DNA of 64,000 nucleotides from Sphingomonas sp. PP-CE-3G-477 (GTDB lineage: Bacteria > Pseudomonadota > Alphaproteobacteria > Sphingomonadales > Sphingomonadaceae), in assembly GCF_003050745.1 (NCBI RefSeq), contig NZ_QAOF01000004.1:186001-250000 (forward strand). The letters run 5' to 3'. The notes below the pieces were generated by a model. That model was not told the origin of the DNA, did not search any database, and saw nothing but the letters and a program-made list of their open reading frames with translations. This document shows positions 8,333 through 16,817 of this stretch, in pieces; positions within the stretch are counted from its first letter, which is position 1, and every line of letters starts with the position of its first letter. A program made the translations under genes and the position numbers.

Positions 8333-9706
8333 TCACTTCATCAAGACAAGCTCTTCCGCCATCGTCGGATGCAGTGCGACCGTCGCATCGAAATCGGCCT
8401 TGGTCAGTCCCGCCTTAACCGCCACCGCAGCCGATTGCAGGATCTCCGGGCAGTCCGGCCCGATCATGTGGATGCCCACCACCCGGTCGGTCTCGCCATC
8501 GCAGATCATCTTGTACAACGACCGTTCGTTGCGGCCCGCCAGCACGTTCTTCATTGGCCGGAAATCGCTCGAATACACCCTAACCGAGCCGAGTGCTTCC
8601 CGCGCCTGCGACTCGGTCATCCCGACACCCGCCATTGGCGGATGGCTGAACACCGCGGCGGGCACGTTGGCATAATCGACGCGTGTCGGCTTGCCACCGA
8701 AGAACGTGTCCGCAAACGCTTGCCCTTCGCGGATCGCGACCGGGGTCAGCTGGATGCGGTTGGTGACATCGCCGACCGCAAAGATCGAGTCGCAGCTCGA
8801 CTTGTTGTCCTCGTCGACGATCACCGCGCCAGCCGCGTCCATCTCGACGCCCGCGGTATCGAGCCCCAAGCCCTTCGTATTAGGCAAACGGCCGGTAGCG
8901 AACATCACGAGGTCGACGACGATTGGCTCATGCCCGCTCATCTTGACCGTCAGGCAGCCATCCGAGTCCTTCTCGATGCTCTCGAACGCAGCGTTAAAGC
9001 GGAAGTCGATGCCCTTGCTCATCGAGATCTGGAGCAGGCGGTCGCGGATCGACTCGTCATAGCCGCGCAGGATCACGTCGGTCCGGTTGACCAGCGTGAC
9101 GTGCGAGCCGAACTGGTGGAAGATGCCGGCGAATTCGTTGGCGATATAGCCCGCGCCGGCGATCAGCACGCGCTTGGGCACGTCATCGAGATGGAAGACC
9201 TCGTTCGAGGTGATGCCATGCTCGGCACCGGGGAACTCAGGCACCAGCGGATGCGCACCGACCGCGATCAGGATCTTCGCGGCGGTCTTGACGGTGCCAT
9301 CGGCGAGCGTGACTTCGTTCGGGCCAGAGACAACCGCGCGGTGGTGGATGATGTCGACATGGTTGTTCTGCAGCGTGGTCGTGTAGGCGCCGTTGATCCG
9401 GTCGACCTCCTCCATCACGTTGTCGCGCAACGTCGGCCAGCTGAACGCGCAGTTGTCGGGCACCTGCCAGCCGAACCGCTTGGCATCCTTCAGATCCTCG
9501 GCGAAATGCGCACCGTAGATCAGCAGTTTCTTCGGTACGCAGCCGCGGATGACGCAGGTCCCACCGACCCGGTACTCCTCCGCGACCGCAACGCGCGCGC
9601 CATGCGCGGCGGCGACGCGCGATGCCCGCGTCCCGCCCGAGCCTGCGCCGATGACGAACAGGTCATAGTCGAATTGGGTATCGGTCGCGGATGTGGTGTC
9701 GGTCAC
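8333..9706 (-). CDS. gor: Glutathione-disulfide reductase
   Basis: This flavoenzyme reduces oxidised glutathione with NADPH. The 457-residue protein has the FAD-binding GAGSGGTRAS, the redox disulfide motif GGTCVIRGCVPKK, an NAD(P)H-binding motif (GAGYIANEFAG), and the C-terminal HPTMAEE with the catalytic His-Glu pair. These distinguish it from lipoamide dehydrogenase. The frame continues to an ATG at 9748, but the GTG at 9706 is preferred because GAGGACT lies just upstream and it gives the normal N-terminus. Confidence 0.93.
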   Translation of the reverse strand: MTDTTSATDTQFDYDLFVIGAGSGGTRASRVAAAHGARVAVAEEYRVGGTCVIRGCVPKKLLIYGAHFAEDLKDAKRFGWQVPDNCAFSWPTLRDNVMEEVDRINGAYTTTLQNNHVDIIHHRAVVSGPNEVTLADGTVKTAAKILIAVGAHPLVPEFPGAEHGITSNEVFHLDDVPKRVLIAGAGYIANEFAGIFHQFGSHVTLVNRTDVILRGYDESIRDRLLQISMSKGIDFRFNAAFESIEKDSDGCLTVKMSGHEPIVVDLVMFATGRLPNTKGLGLDTAGVEMDAAGAVIVDEDNKSSCDSIFAVGDVTNRIQLTPVAIREGQAFADTFFGGKPTRVDYANVPAAVFSHPPMAGVGMTESQAREALGSVRVYSSDFRPMKNVLAGRNERSLYKMICDGETDRVVGIHMIGPDCPEILQSAAVAVKAGLTKADFDATVALHPTMAEELVLMK

Positions 9707-9812
9707 GGGCAGTCCTCGTACGTCGCGTGCCGCGGAGCGGCTTTGCATGCCATCTGGGGCAGGGGGCGCGAGGCGGCAACCCCGGCGCGGCGATCACGCT
9801 GATCGTCTAAGC

Positions 9813-10190
9813 CTATCGCTGCCCCGCCTTGCGCATCGGCATCGCGTCAATCGTCGCCTCCAGCGCGGCGGCGGGGAAGGGCTTGGCGCTACGCAGTTTC
9901 TCGCCGCCGTCCTTGCCGACCAGGATCGCGGTGAAGCTGGTGGGGAGGCGGTATTTGCGGCGGAGCGCTGCGGCTGGGTCGCTTGCGCCACGAACCGTGT
10001 CGCCGACGACCTCGACGATGGTGAGGTCCCGAGCGGCGGCGTTGGTCTTCCAAGTGGCCAGAATACGACGTTGCTCGGCGAGCGATGCGTCATCGGCGGC
10101 TGGGGCGGACACGATCAATATCCGCCGCTCCCACTTCATCTGCGCGACGGTGGGTGAGGCTGCGAGCGCGATGGCAAGGAGTAGAGGCAT
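9813..10190 (-). CDS. DUF4174-type small secreted protein
   Basis: A 125-residue protein with a short hydrophobic N-terminus that looks like a signal peptide (MPLLLAIALAASPTVAQ). The remaining part has a thioredoxin-like pattern (WERRILIVSAP, then FTAILVGKDGG) and matches my memory of the DUF4174 family, which is small, periplasmic and of unknown function. It lies upstream of gor on the same strand, about 106 bp from its start. Confidence 0.7.
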   Translation of the reverse strand: MPLLLAIALAASPTVAQMKWERRILIVSAPAADDASLAEQRRILATWKTNAAARDLTIVEVVGDTVRGASDPAAALRRKYRLPTSFTAILVGKDGGEKLRSAKPFPAAALEATIDAMPMRKAGQR

Positions 10191-10232
10191 GAGGATGTAA
10201 CGCTCAGCCTCTCCAGTTCTCCCGCGCCTTCT

Positions 10233-10312
10233 AGTTCTCCCGCGGAGGCGGGAGCCCAGGGTCCCAAGCGCTGTAGGTGGTATCCTGGGCCCCCGCCTTC
10301 GCGGGGGAACAC
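10233..10312 (+). repeat. Inverted repeat, CGCGAAGGCGGG family, long-loop form
   Basis: The left arm TTCTCCCGCGGAGGCGGGAG pairs with the right arm CCCCCGCCTTCGCGGGGGAAC across about 40 bases, and the loop also contains CCCAGG/CCTGGG. It lies between glucose-6-phosphate isomerase and the DUF4174 gene. Confidence 0.75.
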
Positions 10313-10333
10313 GAAAGAGGTTTCCTCTCGGAA

Positions 10334-11824
10334 TTACCCAAACGCGCGCTTGATCAGATCATCCGTCGAAGGATCGAACGTCTGCCCGCCCTTCTCCGCG
10401 GCCTTCGCCATTTCCTTCCCCAGCTCCACCCCGAACTGGTCGAACGAATTGATCCCCAGCAGCACCCCGTTCACGAACACCCGGTGCTCGTAAAACGCGA
10501 TCAGCGCGCCCAGCGTCCGCGCATCCAGATCGTCGAGCAGCAACGTCGAAGACGGCCGATCGCCCGAATAGCTCCGCGCCGGATCCTCGACCTGCTTGCC
10601 CGCCATTAACGCAGCCCCCTGCGCAAACGCGTTCAGCAGCAGCGCCCGGTGATGCTCCTCAGGCAACGTATCGCCCGGCTCGATCACCGCGATGAACTCG
10701 ACCGGCACCAGATGCGTGCCCTGGTGGAGCAGCTGGAACACCGCATGCTGAGCCTCGGTGCCCACCCCACCCCAGGTAATCGCAGCCGAAGGACGCCCGA
10801 GCGGCTGCCCGTCGACCGTCACCGACTTGCCGTTCGACTCCATCTCCAACTGCTGGAGATAGCTCGGCAGCAACCGCAACCGCTCGTCATACGCGAACGG
10901 CGCGCGCGTCTCGGCATGGCGGATCTGCGTGTAATACAGGTCCGCGAACGCCGCGAGCGCCGGCGCGTTCTCGTGGAGCGCCGACAGCCGGAAATGCCGG
11001 TCCATCTCGGCCGCACCCTCGAGCAGCTCCTCGAACCGGTCCCAGCCCAGCGCGATCGCCGCCGGGAACCCGATCGTCGACCACAGCGAATACCGCCCAC
11101 CGACGCTTTCTGCGAACGGCAGGATTCGCGTCTCATCGACGCCCCATTCCATCGCCTTCTCGGGCGACGCGGTCAGCGCGATCACGCGGCCATACGGATC
11201 CTCGACATTATGCTCGGTCATCCACTGCAGCACGCTTTCGGCGTTCATCAGCGTCTCGGTCGTCGTGAACGTCTTCGACGCGACCACGAGCAGAGTCGCC
11301 GCCGGATCGAACTTCGCGAACACGTCTTCAAGCGCGACGCCATCGACATTGGCGACGATCGCCACGTCGTAGCGCTTGTCGTCACGCCCCAGCGCATCGA
11401 CCAGCAACTGCGGCCCCAGCGCCGACCCACCGATCCCGACGTGCAGGATATGCCGCACCGGACCCAGCGCTTCCGCCTCGATCGCATCGATCAGCGTCCG
11501 CATCCGCTGGTGGCTCGCCTGCGCGATCGCGACGCTCTCGGGCTTGCCCTCGCCGCGCTCGGCGGTGTGCTCGACCGCGCGGCCCTCGGTGACGTTGACG
11601 ATTTCGCCCGAGAACAGCGCCTGGCGCTTGCCCGACAGATCCTGCGCCTTCGCCATTTCCTCGAACGCGGTGACCATGTCGGTCGTCAGATGCGTCTTCG
11701 ACCAGTCGAAGTGGATCCCCGCGACGTCGAGGCTCAGCTTCGAGAGGCGCTCCGAGTCCGCCGCGAACAGGTCGGTCAGCTTGGTGGCGGGCAGGGCTTC
11801 GATCTTGGACCAATCGGCGGTCAT
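10334..11824 (-). CDS. pgi: Glucose-6-phosphate isomerase
   Basis: Interconverts glucose 6-phosphate and fructose 6-phosphate. In many sphingomonads sugars run through the Entner-Doudoroff pathway, where this enzyme feeds fructose 6-phosphate back. The 496-residue protein has the sugar-phosphate-binding GIGGSALGPQLL, the signature VASKTFTTTETLMNAES, the GGRYSLWS motif, and the C-terminal FDQFGVELGKEMAK. It is somewhat shorter than the 545-550 residues of the E. coli type. It diverges from lepB. Confidence 0.95.
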   Translation of the reverse strand: MTADWSKIEALPATKLTDLFAADSERLSKLSLDVAGIHFDWSKTHLTTDMVTAFEEMAKAQDLSGKRQALFSGEIVNVTEGRAVEHTAERGEGKPESVAIAQASHQRMRTLIDAIEAEALGPVRHILHVGIGGSALGPQLLVDALGRDDKRYDVAIVANVDGVALEDVFAKFDPAATLLVVASKTFTTTETLMNAESVLQWMTEHNVEDPYGRVIALTASPEKAMEWGVDETRILPFAESVGGRYSLWSTIGFPAAIALGWDRFEELLEGAAEMDRHFRLSALHENAPALAAFADLYYTQIRHAETRAPFAYDERLRLLPSYLQQLEMESNGKSVTVDGQPLGRPSAAITWGGVGTEAQHAVFQLLHQGTHLVPVEFIAVIEPGDTLPEEHHRALLLNAFAQGAALMAGKQVEDPARSYSGDRPSSTLLLDDLDARTLGALIAFYEHRVFVNGVLLGINSFDQFGVELGKEMAKAAEKGGQTFDPSTDDLIKRAFG

Positions 11825-11949
11825 GCTGCTTCTCCGAATAGACGTGCGCGCCGGTCATGCTGCAAGCGCGAGACCGCGACAACGCTCTTTCGGTGACACG
11901 TATCCCGCGCACGCTTGACGATAGGCGCGGTCTGCGCAAACCCGCGCAC

Positions 11950-12759
11950 ATGGCAAATGACGTGAAGACCAAACCCGTACGTTCCGAAACGAGCGAAACG
12001 TTCCGCTTCCTGCTGAAGCTGGCGGTAGTCGTGCTGATCCTGCGCAGCTTCATCTTCGCGCCGTTCAGCATCCCGTCCGAATCGATGCTCCCCCGGCTGC
12101 TGATCGGCGACTATCTCTTCGTCTCGAAGTGGAACTACGGCTACTCGCGCTGGTCGCTCCCCGCGGGCATCCCGCTGATCCCTGGCCGCATCTTCGGCAG
12201 CACGCCCACCCGCGGCGACGTCGTCGTCTTCCGCGCGCCCGAAGTGCTCGACCACGACGTCATCAAGCGCGTCATCGGCCTCCCCGGCGAGACCATCCAG
12301 ATGCGTCAGGGCACCGTCTACCTCAACGGCAAGGCGATCCCGAAGCTGCGCATTGCCGACTTCACGATCCCGCTAACCGCCAATTTCGACGCCGAGAAAT
12401 GCGGAGCGCCGTTTGTCGACGTCGTCGCCAACGTCCAGATTTGCCGCTACCCGAGGTTCCGCGAGACGCTTCCGGGCGGTCGCAGCTACGAAGTGCTCGA
12501 CCAGGCCGAACTCCCCGACCGCGATGACACCGGGCTCTACACGATCCCCGCCGGCCACATCTTCGTGATGGGCGACAACCGCGACGACAGCGGCGACAGC
12601 CGGTTCCCCGCGCCGCAGGGCATGGGTTACGTCCCGCTTGAGAACGTCGAGGGCAAGGCGGTCGTCAATTTCTTCTCGACCGACGGCGATGCCGAATGGC
12701 TGAAGCCCTGGACCTGGGTCAGTGCCGCGCGCTGGAGCCGTATCGGGGAAGGCTTTTGA
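11950..12759 (+). CDS. lepB: Signal peptidase I
   Basis: Membrane-bound endopeptidase that removes signal peptides from exported proteins. The 269-residue protein has one N-terminal membrane segment (FLLKLAVVVLILRSFIFAPF), the catalytic Ser in IPSESMLPRL, the catalytic Lys in VIKRVIGLPGE, and the C-terminal MGDNRDDSGDSR. The start at 11950 is the last ATG before the conserved part; the upstream extension has no family resemblance. It is followed by rnc with a four-base overlap (TTGA). Confidence 0.95.
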   Translation: MANDVKTKPVRSETSETFRFLLKLAVVVLILRSFIFAPFSIPSESMLPRLLIGDYLFVSKWNYGYSRWSLPAGIPLIPGRIFGSTPTRGDVVVFRAPEVLDHDVIKRVIGLPGETIQMRQGTVYLNGKAIPKLRIADFTIPLTANFDAEKCGAPFVDVVANVQICRYPRFRETLPGGRSYEVLDQAELPDRDDTGLYTIPAGHIFVMGDNRDDSGDSRFPAPQGMGYVPLENVEGKAVVNFFSTDGDAEWLKPWTWVSAARWSRIGEGF

Positions 12760-13418
12760 GCGACCTCGCCGGCTGGCTGAAGACGCTCTTCGGCCGCGCA
12801 CCGACCAACCTCGCCCCCTATGAGCGCGCGCTGACGCACGGCAGCCAGGCCGCGGCGAACTACGAACGGCTAGAGTTCCTAGGTGATCGCGTCCTGGGCC
12901 TGATCATCGCGGAATGGCTCTACGAACTGTTCGCGACCGACCCCGAGGGCTCGCTGTCGAAACGCCTCAACGCGCTCGTCACCGGTCCTGTCTGCGCCGA
13001 CGTAGCGCGCGAACTCGGCGTCCGCGCGCATCTGAAACTCGGCAAGCAAGCCCGCGACGACGGCGCGAGCGACAGCGACAACGTACTCGGCGACGTGATG
13101 GAAGCGCTGATCGGCGCCTGGTATCAGGAAGCCGGCCTAGACGCGGCGCGCAAATTCGTCCGCGGCGCCTGGGGGGACAGAGTACAAGCCGGCGCCAAAG
13201 CCCCGCAACACCCCAAGTCCGCGCTCCAGGAATGGGCCGCGGCGCACAACCGCAAGCCCCCCGAATACACGATCGTCGAACGCACCGGCCCCGGCCACGC
13301 CCCGAAATTCACGATGCTCGTCTCGGTCGGCAAACTCGCCGAAGCGACCGCAACCGGCTCCAGCAAACAGGAAGCCGAGACCGCAGCGGCCAAGGCACTG
13401 CTCGAAAAGCTGGGCTAA
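12756..13418 (+). CDS. rnc: Ribonuclease III
   Basis: Cleaves double-stranded RNA in rRNA maturation and regulation. The 220-residue protein has the signature ERLEFLGDRVLG, the second acidic motif (LGDVMEALIGA), and a C-terminal double-stranded-RNA-binding domain (PKSALQEWAA to KQEAETAAAKALLEKLG). I choose TTG at 12756 as start: it overlaps the lepB stop, GGGGAAGG lies just upstream, and it gives the expected length. The usual alphaproteobacterial order lepB-rnc-era is kept. Confidence 0.93.
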   Translation: MSDLAGWLKTLFGRAPTNLAPYERALTHGSQAAANYERLEFLGDRVLGLIIAEWLYELFATDPEGSLSKRLNALVTGPVCADVARELGVRAHLKLGKQARDDGASDSDNVLGDVMEALIGAWYQEAGLDAARKFVRGAWGDRVQAGAKAPQHPKSALQEWAAAHNRKPPEYTIVERTGPGHAPKFTMLVSVGKLAEATATGSSKQEAETAAAKALLEKLG

Positions 13419-13425
13419 AGAGGAT

Positions 13426-13580
13426 TTTTCGCGCAGAGGCGCAGAGGCGCAGAGGACGCGGAGATGGTGCGATCGGGGCAAGGTCGTGCCCGGTAAGACA
13501 CCGATTATTCGGCGGCGTTTGGTTCAGCGAGTGCGCCCCTCATTCACTTCATCTCTGCGGCCTCTGCGCCTCTGCGCGAA
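13426..13580 (+). repeat. GAGGCGCA-type inverted repeat element between rnc and era
   Basis: The left arm (13426-13455) is made of units of GCGCAGAG and starts TTTCGCGCAGAGGCGCAGAGG; the right arm (13553-13580) is its reverse complement, CCTCTGCGCCTCTGCGCGAA. About 100 bp lie between. The same architecture, with G for A in the unit, is found at 46984-47168. Confidence 0.75.
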
Positions 13581-13706
13581 CAAACTCTTTCTTCTCGGCC
13601 GGCGCCCGACGCGCCGGCGAGTGAGGCCGCAGTTTGGCGGGAATGACGCGAGGGCGTTTTGTCTGTATGACCGCCCCCGAATATCCCGATGCCGAAAAGA
13701 GCCTAA

Positions 13707-14630
13707 GTGACCGAACCTGCTACTCCTGAAATCTCCGCCCCCAAGCATTGCGGCCTGGTCGCCATCGTCGGCGCGCCGAATGCGGGCAAGTCGACGCTCG
13801 TCAATGCGCTCGTCGGCCAGAAGGTCGCGATCGTCAGCCCCAAGGCGCAGACGACGCGCGCGAAACTGATGGGCGTCGCGATCGAGGGCGACACGCAGAT
13901 CCTGCTCGTCGACACCCCCGGCATCTTCGAGCCCAAGCGGCGCTTCGACCGCGCGATGGTCGCCGCCGCCTGGGGCGGCGCGGAAGGGTCGGACATCATC
14001 GCGCTGGTGGTCGATGCGAAGGGCGGCATCGGCGGCAAGGTCACGACGATCGTCGAGTCGCTGGTCGGCCGGACCGAGCCGATCTGGCTGATCCTCAACA
14101 AGGTCGATCTCGCCGACAAGACCAAGCTGCTGATCCACGCCGAGAAACTCAACGCACTGCTCCCGTTCGCCGAGACGTTCTTCATCAGTGCCGGCACCGG
14201 CGACGGCCTCGCACACTTCAAGACGCAGCTTGCGAAGGCGATGCCCGAAGGTCCGTGGCACTATCCCGAGGACCAGGTCTCCGACTCGACCGAGCGCGCG
14301 CTGGCGTCCGAAGTCACGCGCGAGCAGCTGTACCTCCAGCTCCACGCCGAACTCCCTTATGCGAGCACGATCGAGACCGAGCAGTATATCGAACGCCAGG
14401 ACGGCTCGTTGGAGATCCACCAGCAGATCCTCGTCGAACGCCCCACCCAGCGCGCGATTGTGCTCGGCAAGGGCGGCGTCCGCATCAAGGAGATCGGCGC
14501 CCGCTCCCGCATCGAACTCGCCTCGATCACCGGCAAGCCCGTGCATCTGTACCTGCACGTTAAAGTGAAGCCCGGCTGGGACGAAGACCGCGAAGTCTAC
14601 CGCGACATGGGCCTCGACTGGGTCGATTAA
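13707..14630 (+). CDS. era: GTPase Era
   Basis: GTPase that binds the 3' end of 16S rRNA and helps mature the 30S subunit. The 307-residue protein has G1 GAPNAGKST, the G2-region threonines (AQTTR), G3 DTPG, G4 NKVD, and a C-terminal KH domain (GKGGVRIKEIG). The start is GTG at 13707. The preceding 288-bp gap holds a repeat element, so era may not be translationally coupled to rnc here. Confidence 0.95.
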   Translation: MTEPATPEISAPKHCGLVAIVGAPNAGKSTLVNALVGQKVAIVSPKAQTTRAKLMGVAIEGDTQILLVDTPGIFEPKRRFDRAMVAAAWGGAEGSDIIALVVDAKGGIGGKVTTIVESLVGRTEPIWLILNKVDLADKTKLLIHAEKLNALLPFAETFFISAGTGDGLAHFKTQLAKAMPEGPWHYPEDQVSDSTERALASEVTREQLYLQLHAELPYASTIETEQYIERQDGSLEIHQQILVERPTQRAIVLGKGGVRIKEIGARSRIELASITGKPVHLYLHVKVKPGWDEDREVYRDMGLDWVD

Positions 14631-14647
14631 CCGTCACTCAGAAGACT

Positions 14648-14702
14648 GCTCCCCCGCGAAGGCGGGGGCCCAGACTGGACTCCCGCCTTCGCGGGAGAAC
14701 AA
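14648..14702 (+). repeat. Short inverted repeat, CGCGAAGGCGGG family (copy 2)
   Basis: CTCCCCCGCGAAGGCGGGGG and CTCCCGCCTTCGCGGGAG flank CCCAGACTGG. It lies 18 bp after the era stop and could end its transcript. Confidence 0.8.
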
Positions 14703-14745
14703 ATCTTCTGTCGACCACTAGGTGCGCCGAAGCCACCAACTCACA

Positions 14746-14850
14746 ACCACCCCGGCGAAGGCCGGGGCCCAATTGGGGGACGTCCATAACGGCGGCCGGC
14801 GCATCGTTACTGCAACCTTTCCAATTGGACCCCGGCCTTCGCCGGGGGGG
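14746..14850 (+). repeat. About 105-bp inverted repeat, CCAATTGGG family (copy A1)
   Basis: The left arm is CCCCGGCGAAGGCCGGGG followed by CCCAATTGGG; the right arm is CCAATTGGACCCCGGCC followed by TTCGCCGGGG. The central 45 bp include CGTTACTGCAACC. Four more copies occur in this window. Confidence 0.85.
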
Positions 14851-14890
14851 GGCGATGTGGCGTAGCGTCCGCTTAAGCGGGGGAGCAAGC

Positions 14891-15595
14891 TTAGGACAGA
14901 ACCTCGTCCACCCACGCCGGCACCAACACCCCAGCCGCCCCGATCCGCGTCTGCTCGAAAAACACGCTCCCCATCGACGGATCAAGGTTCAGCTCCAGTG
15001 TCCGCGCCCCGTGATACGCCGCGGTCTGCACGAACCCCGCCGCCGGATACACCGCGCCCGACGTGCCGATCGACACGAACAGATCTGCCTTCGCCAGCGC
15101 GGCCTCGATCCGCTCCATCTGGTACGGCATCTCGCCAAAGAACACGATGTCCGGCCGCAACGCCGCGGCCCCGCACGCGCCGCACACCGACCCCTCCGGC
15201 AATGCCCCCGACCAAGGCGCACGCGCCCCACAAACGGCACACAAGGCCGACAACAACTCGCCATGCATATGCAGCATCCGCGTCGCCCCCGCCCGCTCGT
15301 GCAGGTCATCGACATTCTGCGTGACGATCAGCAGTTCGCCCTCCCAAGCCGCATCCAGCCGCGCCAGCGCGTGGTGCGCGGCGTTAGGCTCGACCCCCGC
15401 CAGAGCCGCGCGCCGCAGATCGTAGAACCGGTGTACCAGTTCGGGATCCGCCGCGAGCGCCTCGGGGGTGCAGACGTCTTCAACACGGTGCCCTTCCCAC
15501 AAGCCGCCCGGCCCGCGAAACGTCGCGATCCCGCTTTCCGCCGAGATGCCCGCGCCCGTCAGGACGACGATGTTTCTGATATCCTGCATCGGCAC
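14891..15595 (-). CDS. cobB: NAD-dependent protein deacylase (sirtuin)
   Basis: Removes acyl groups from lysines using NAD. The 234-residue protein has the NAD-binding GAGISAESGIATFRG, the catalytic TQNVDDLHERAG and HMHGE, and four zinc cysteines (CAVC and CGAC). Tyr58 and Arg61 form the YxxR pair that, in human SIRT5 and E. coli CobB, favours succinyl- and malonyl-lysine, so it may be a desuccinylase as well as a deacetylase. It stands alone between repeats and a lipoprotein gene. Confidence 0.92.
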   Translation of the reverse strand: MPMQDIRNIVVLTGAGISAESGIATFRGPGGLWEGHRVEDVCTPEALAADPELVHRFYDLRRAALAGVEPNAAHHALARLDAAWEGELLIVTQNVDDLHERAGATRMLHMHGELLSALCAVCGARAPWSGALPEGSVCGACGAAALRPDIVFFGEMPYQMERIEAALAKADLFVSIGTSGAVYPAAGFVQTAAYHGARTLELNLDPSMGSVFFEQTRIGAAGVLVPAWVDEVLS

Positions 15596-15806
15596 ATTCT
15601 AGGCGGGGCAGCGACGCGCGGAAAGCCGAAGTCGGTCTGCCGCCGCCGAAATCGCCTTCCGGTCGCCCGCACGCCGTGTCCGTGCGATGCGACCGATTGT
15701 CCCTTCCGGCGTTGAAGTACATCGACCATATCATCATGGCCGTCTGCGAACCGATCGCCGGTGCCGTCTCGGCGCTACGCTTTGATATTGTGAAGGATTT
15801 ACTGCG

Positions 15807-16601
15807 ATGTTGACGAAAAAGCTGATGCTGCTGAGTGGCGTGGTCGCGGTCCTCGGCGGCTGTGGTCAGACGACTTCGACGGACTCGAACACCACGACCG
15901 CGAACATCGCCATGGGCAACACCAGCGCCGCGGCGAGCGCGACCCCGGCGGTCAACCGCGTCCGCGGCGTGATCACCGCGATCGGCACCGATGCGCTGAC
16001 CGTCCAGACCTATGACGGCAAGTCGGCCACCGTACCGCTCGGCGCCAACACCAAGTTCGCCTGGGTGGTGAAGTCCGACCTGTCGACGCTCAAGGACGGC
16101 GACTTCATCGGCACCGCGACGACCGGTCCCGACGACGCGTTGCGCGCGGTTGAACTCGTGATCTTCCCCGAGGCGATGCGCGGCACCGGCGAGGGTCATT
16201 ATCCCTGGGACGTCCCCGGCGCGGTCGCGGCTGCAGGCGGCGGCACGAACGGGTCCAGCGCAATGACCAACGGCACCGTCGACGGGCAAAGCGCGATGAC
16301 CAACGGCACGGTCGATGGCCAGAGCGCGATGACGAATGGCACGGTCGCGCAGCAGAGCGGCATGACGAATGGCACCGTTACCGGCGGCGCAGGCAAGCCC
16401 GGCGAGACCAAGCTGAGCATCTCGTACAAGGGCGGCAAGGCCCAGGTCGTCGTCCCCGTCGGCACGCCGATCGTCCGGTTCGAGCCGGCCGAGCGCACGG
16501 TCCTCGCCAAGGGCCAGAAGCTGTTCGCGATCATCTCGGCGGACTCCAAGGGCGCCAGGTCGGTCGCAGTGGGCAAGGACGGCCTGACGCCACCGATGTA
16601 A
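15807..16601 (+). CDS. Lipoprotein with tandem 11-residue repeats
   Basis: A 264-residue protein with a lipoprotein signal (hydrophobic stretch then LGGCGQ, the cysteine at 19). The region around residues 50-115 (VRGVITAIGTDALTVQTYDG) resembles the small OB-like DUF5666-type domains that repeat in bacterial surface proteins. Residues 151-194 are four units of an 11-residue repeat (SAMTNGTVDGQ core). The C-terminal part may be a second beta domain. Function unknown; I expect it at a membrane facing the periplasm. Confidence 0.7.
   Translation: MLTKKLMLLSGVVAVLGGCGQTTSTDSNTTTANIAMGNTSAAASATPAVNRVRGVITAIGTDALTVQTYDGKSATVPLGANTKFAWVVKSDLSTLKDGDFIGTATTGPDDALRAVELVIFPEAMRGTGEGHYPWDVPGAVAAAGGGTNGSSAMTNGTVDGQSAMTNGTVDGQSAMTNGTVAQQSGMTNGTVTGGAGKPGETKLSISYKGGKAQVVVPVGTPIVRFEPAERTVLAKGQKLFAIISADSKGARSVAVGKDGLTPPM
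16257..16388 (+). repeat. Four 33-bp tandem repeats within a lipoprotein gene
   Basis: Four consecutive 33-bp units encode the 11-residue repeat SAMTNGTV plus three variable residues. Units 1 and 2 encode identical residues but differ at synonymous sites; units 3 and 4 have drifted. Copy number may vary between strains. Confidence 0.85.
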
Positions 16602-16817
16602 TCGAACTAACACTTTGATATAATAGGAAATGTCGGGGTGGTGCTAAGGTCATCCCGACCTTTTCTGTTTGGTGGCATCGTATATGCGAGGGCACGTTGG
16701 TGTGACCTTATCGTAACCTTTGGCCGTTTGCGCCCCGATCACCGCGACGACCCCGTCTTCAAAAATCACGCGATCGCCGCTAAGACGTCTGCAAACCTGT
16801 ATCCGTAAAGGCGCTGC

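Noticed and set aside
8333..9706. Possible lipoamide dehydrogenase (E3) for the nearby 2-oxoacid dehydrogenase
   Set aside because: Disulfide motif and C-terminal HPT region are of the glutathione reductase type, and the gene is not in the bkd operon.
8369..9802. Open frame of 477 codons on the plus strand
   Set aside because: Shadow of glutathione reductase.
12756..13418. RNase III signature reads GDRVLG instead of the E. coli GDSVLG
   Set aside because: Arg at this position is, as I recall, usual in alphaproteobacterial RNase III; the catalytic acidic residues are present.
16257..16388. Short regular repeats resembling a small CRISPR array
   Set aside because: They are head-to-tail units without spacers and lie inside an open reading frame that encodes a protein repeat.
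16619..16624. Perfect TATAAT downstream of the lipoprotein gene
   Set aside because: No reasonable -35 element at 16-18 bp, and it lies about 190 bp before the fumarase start; not enough to call a promoter.
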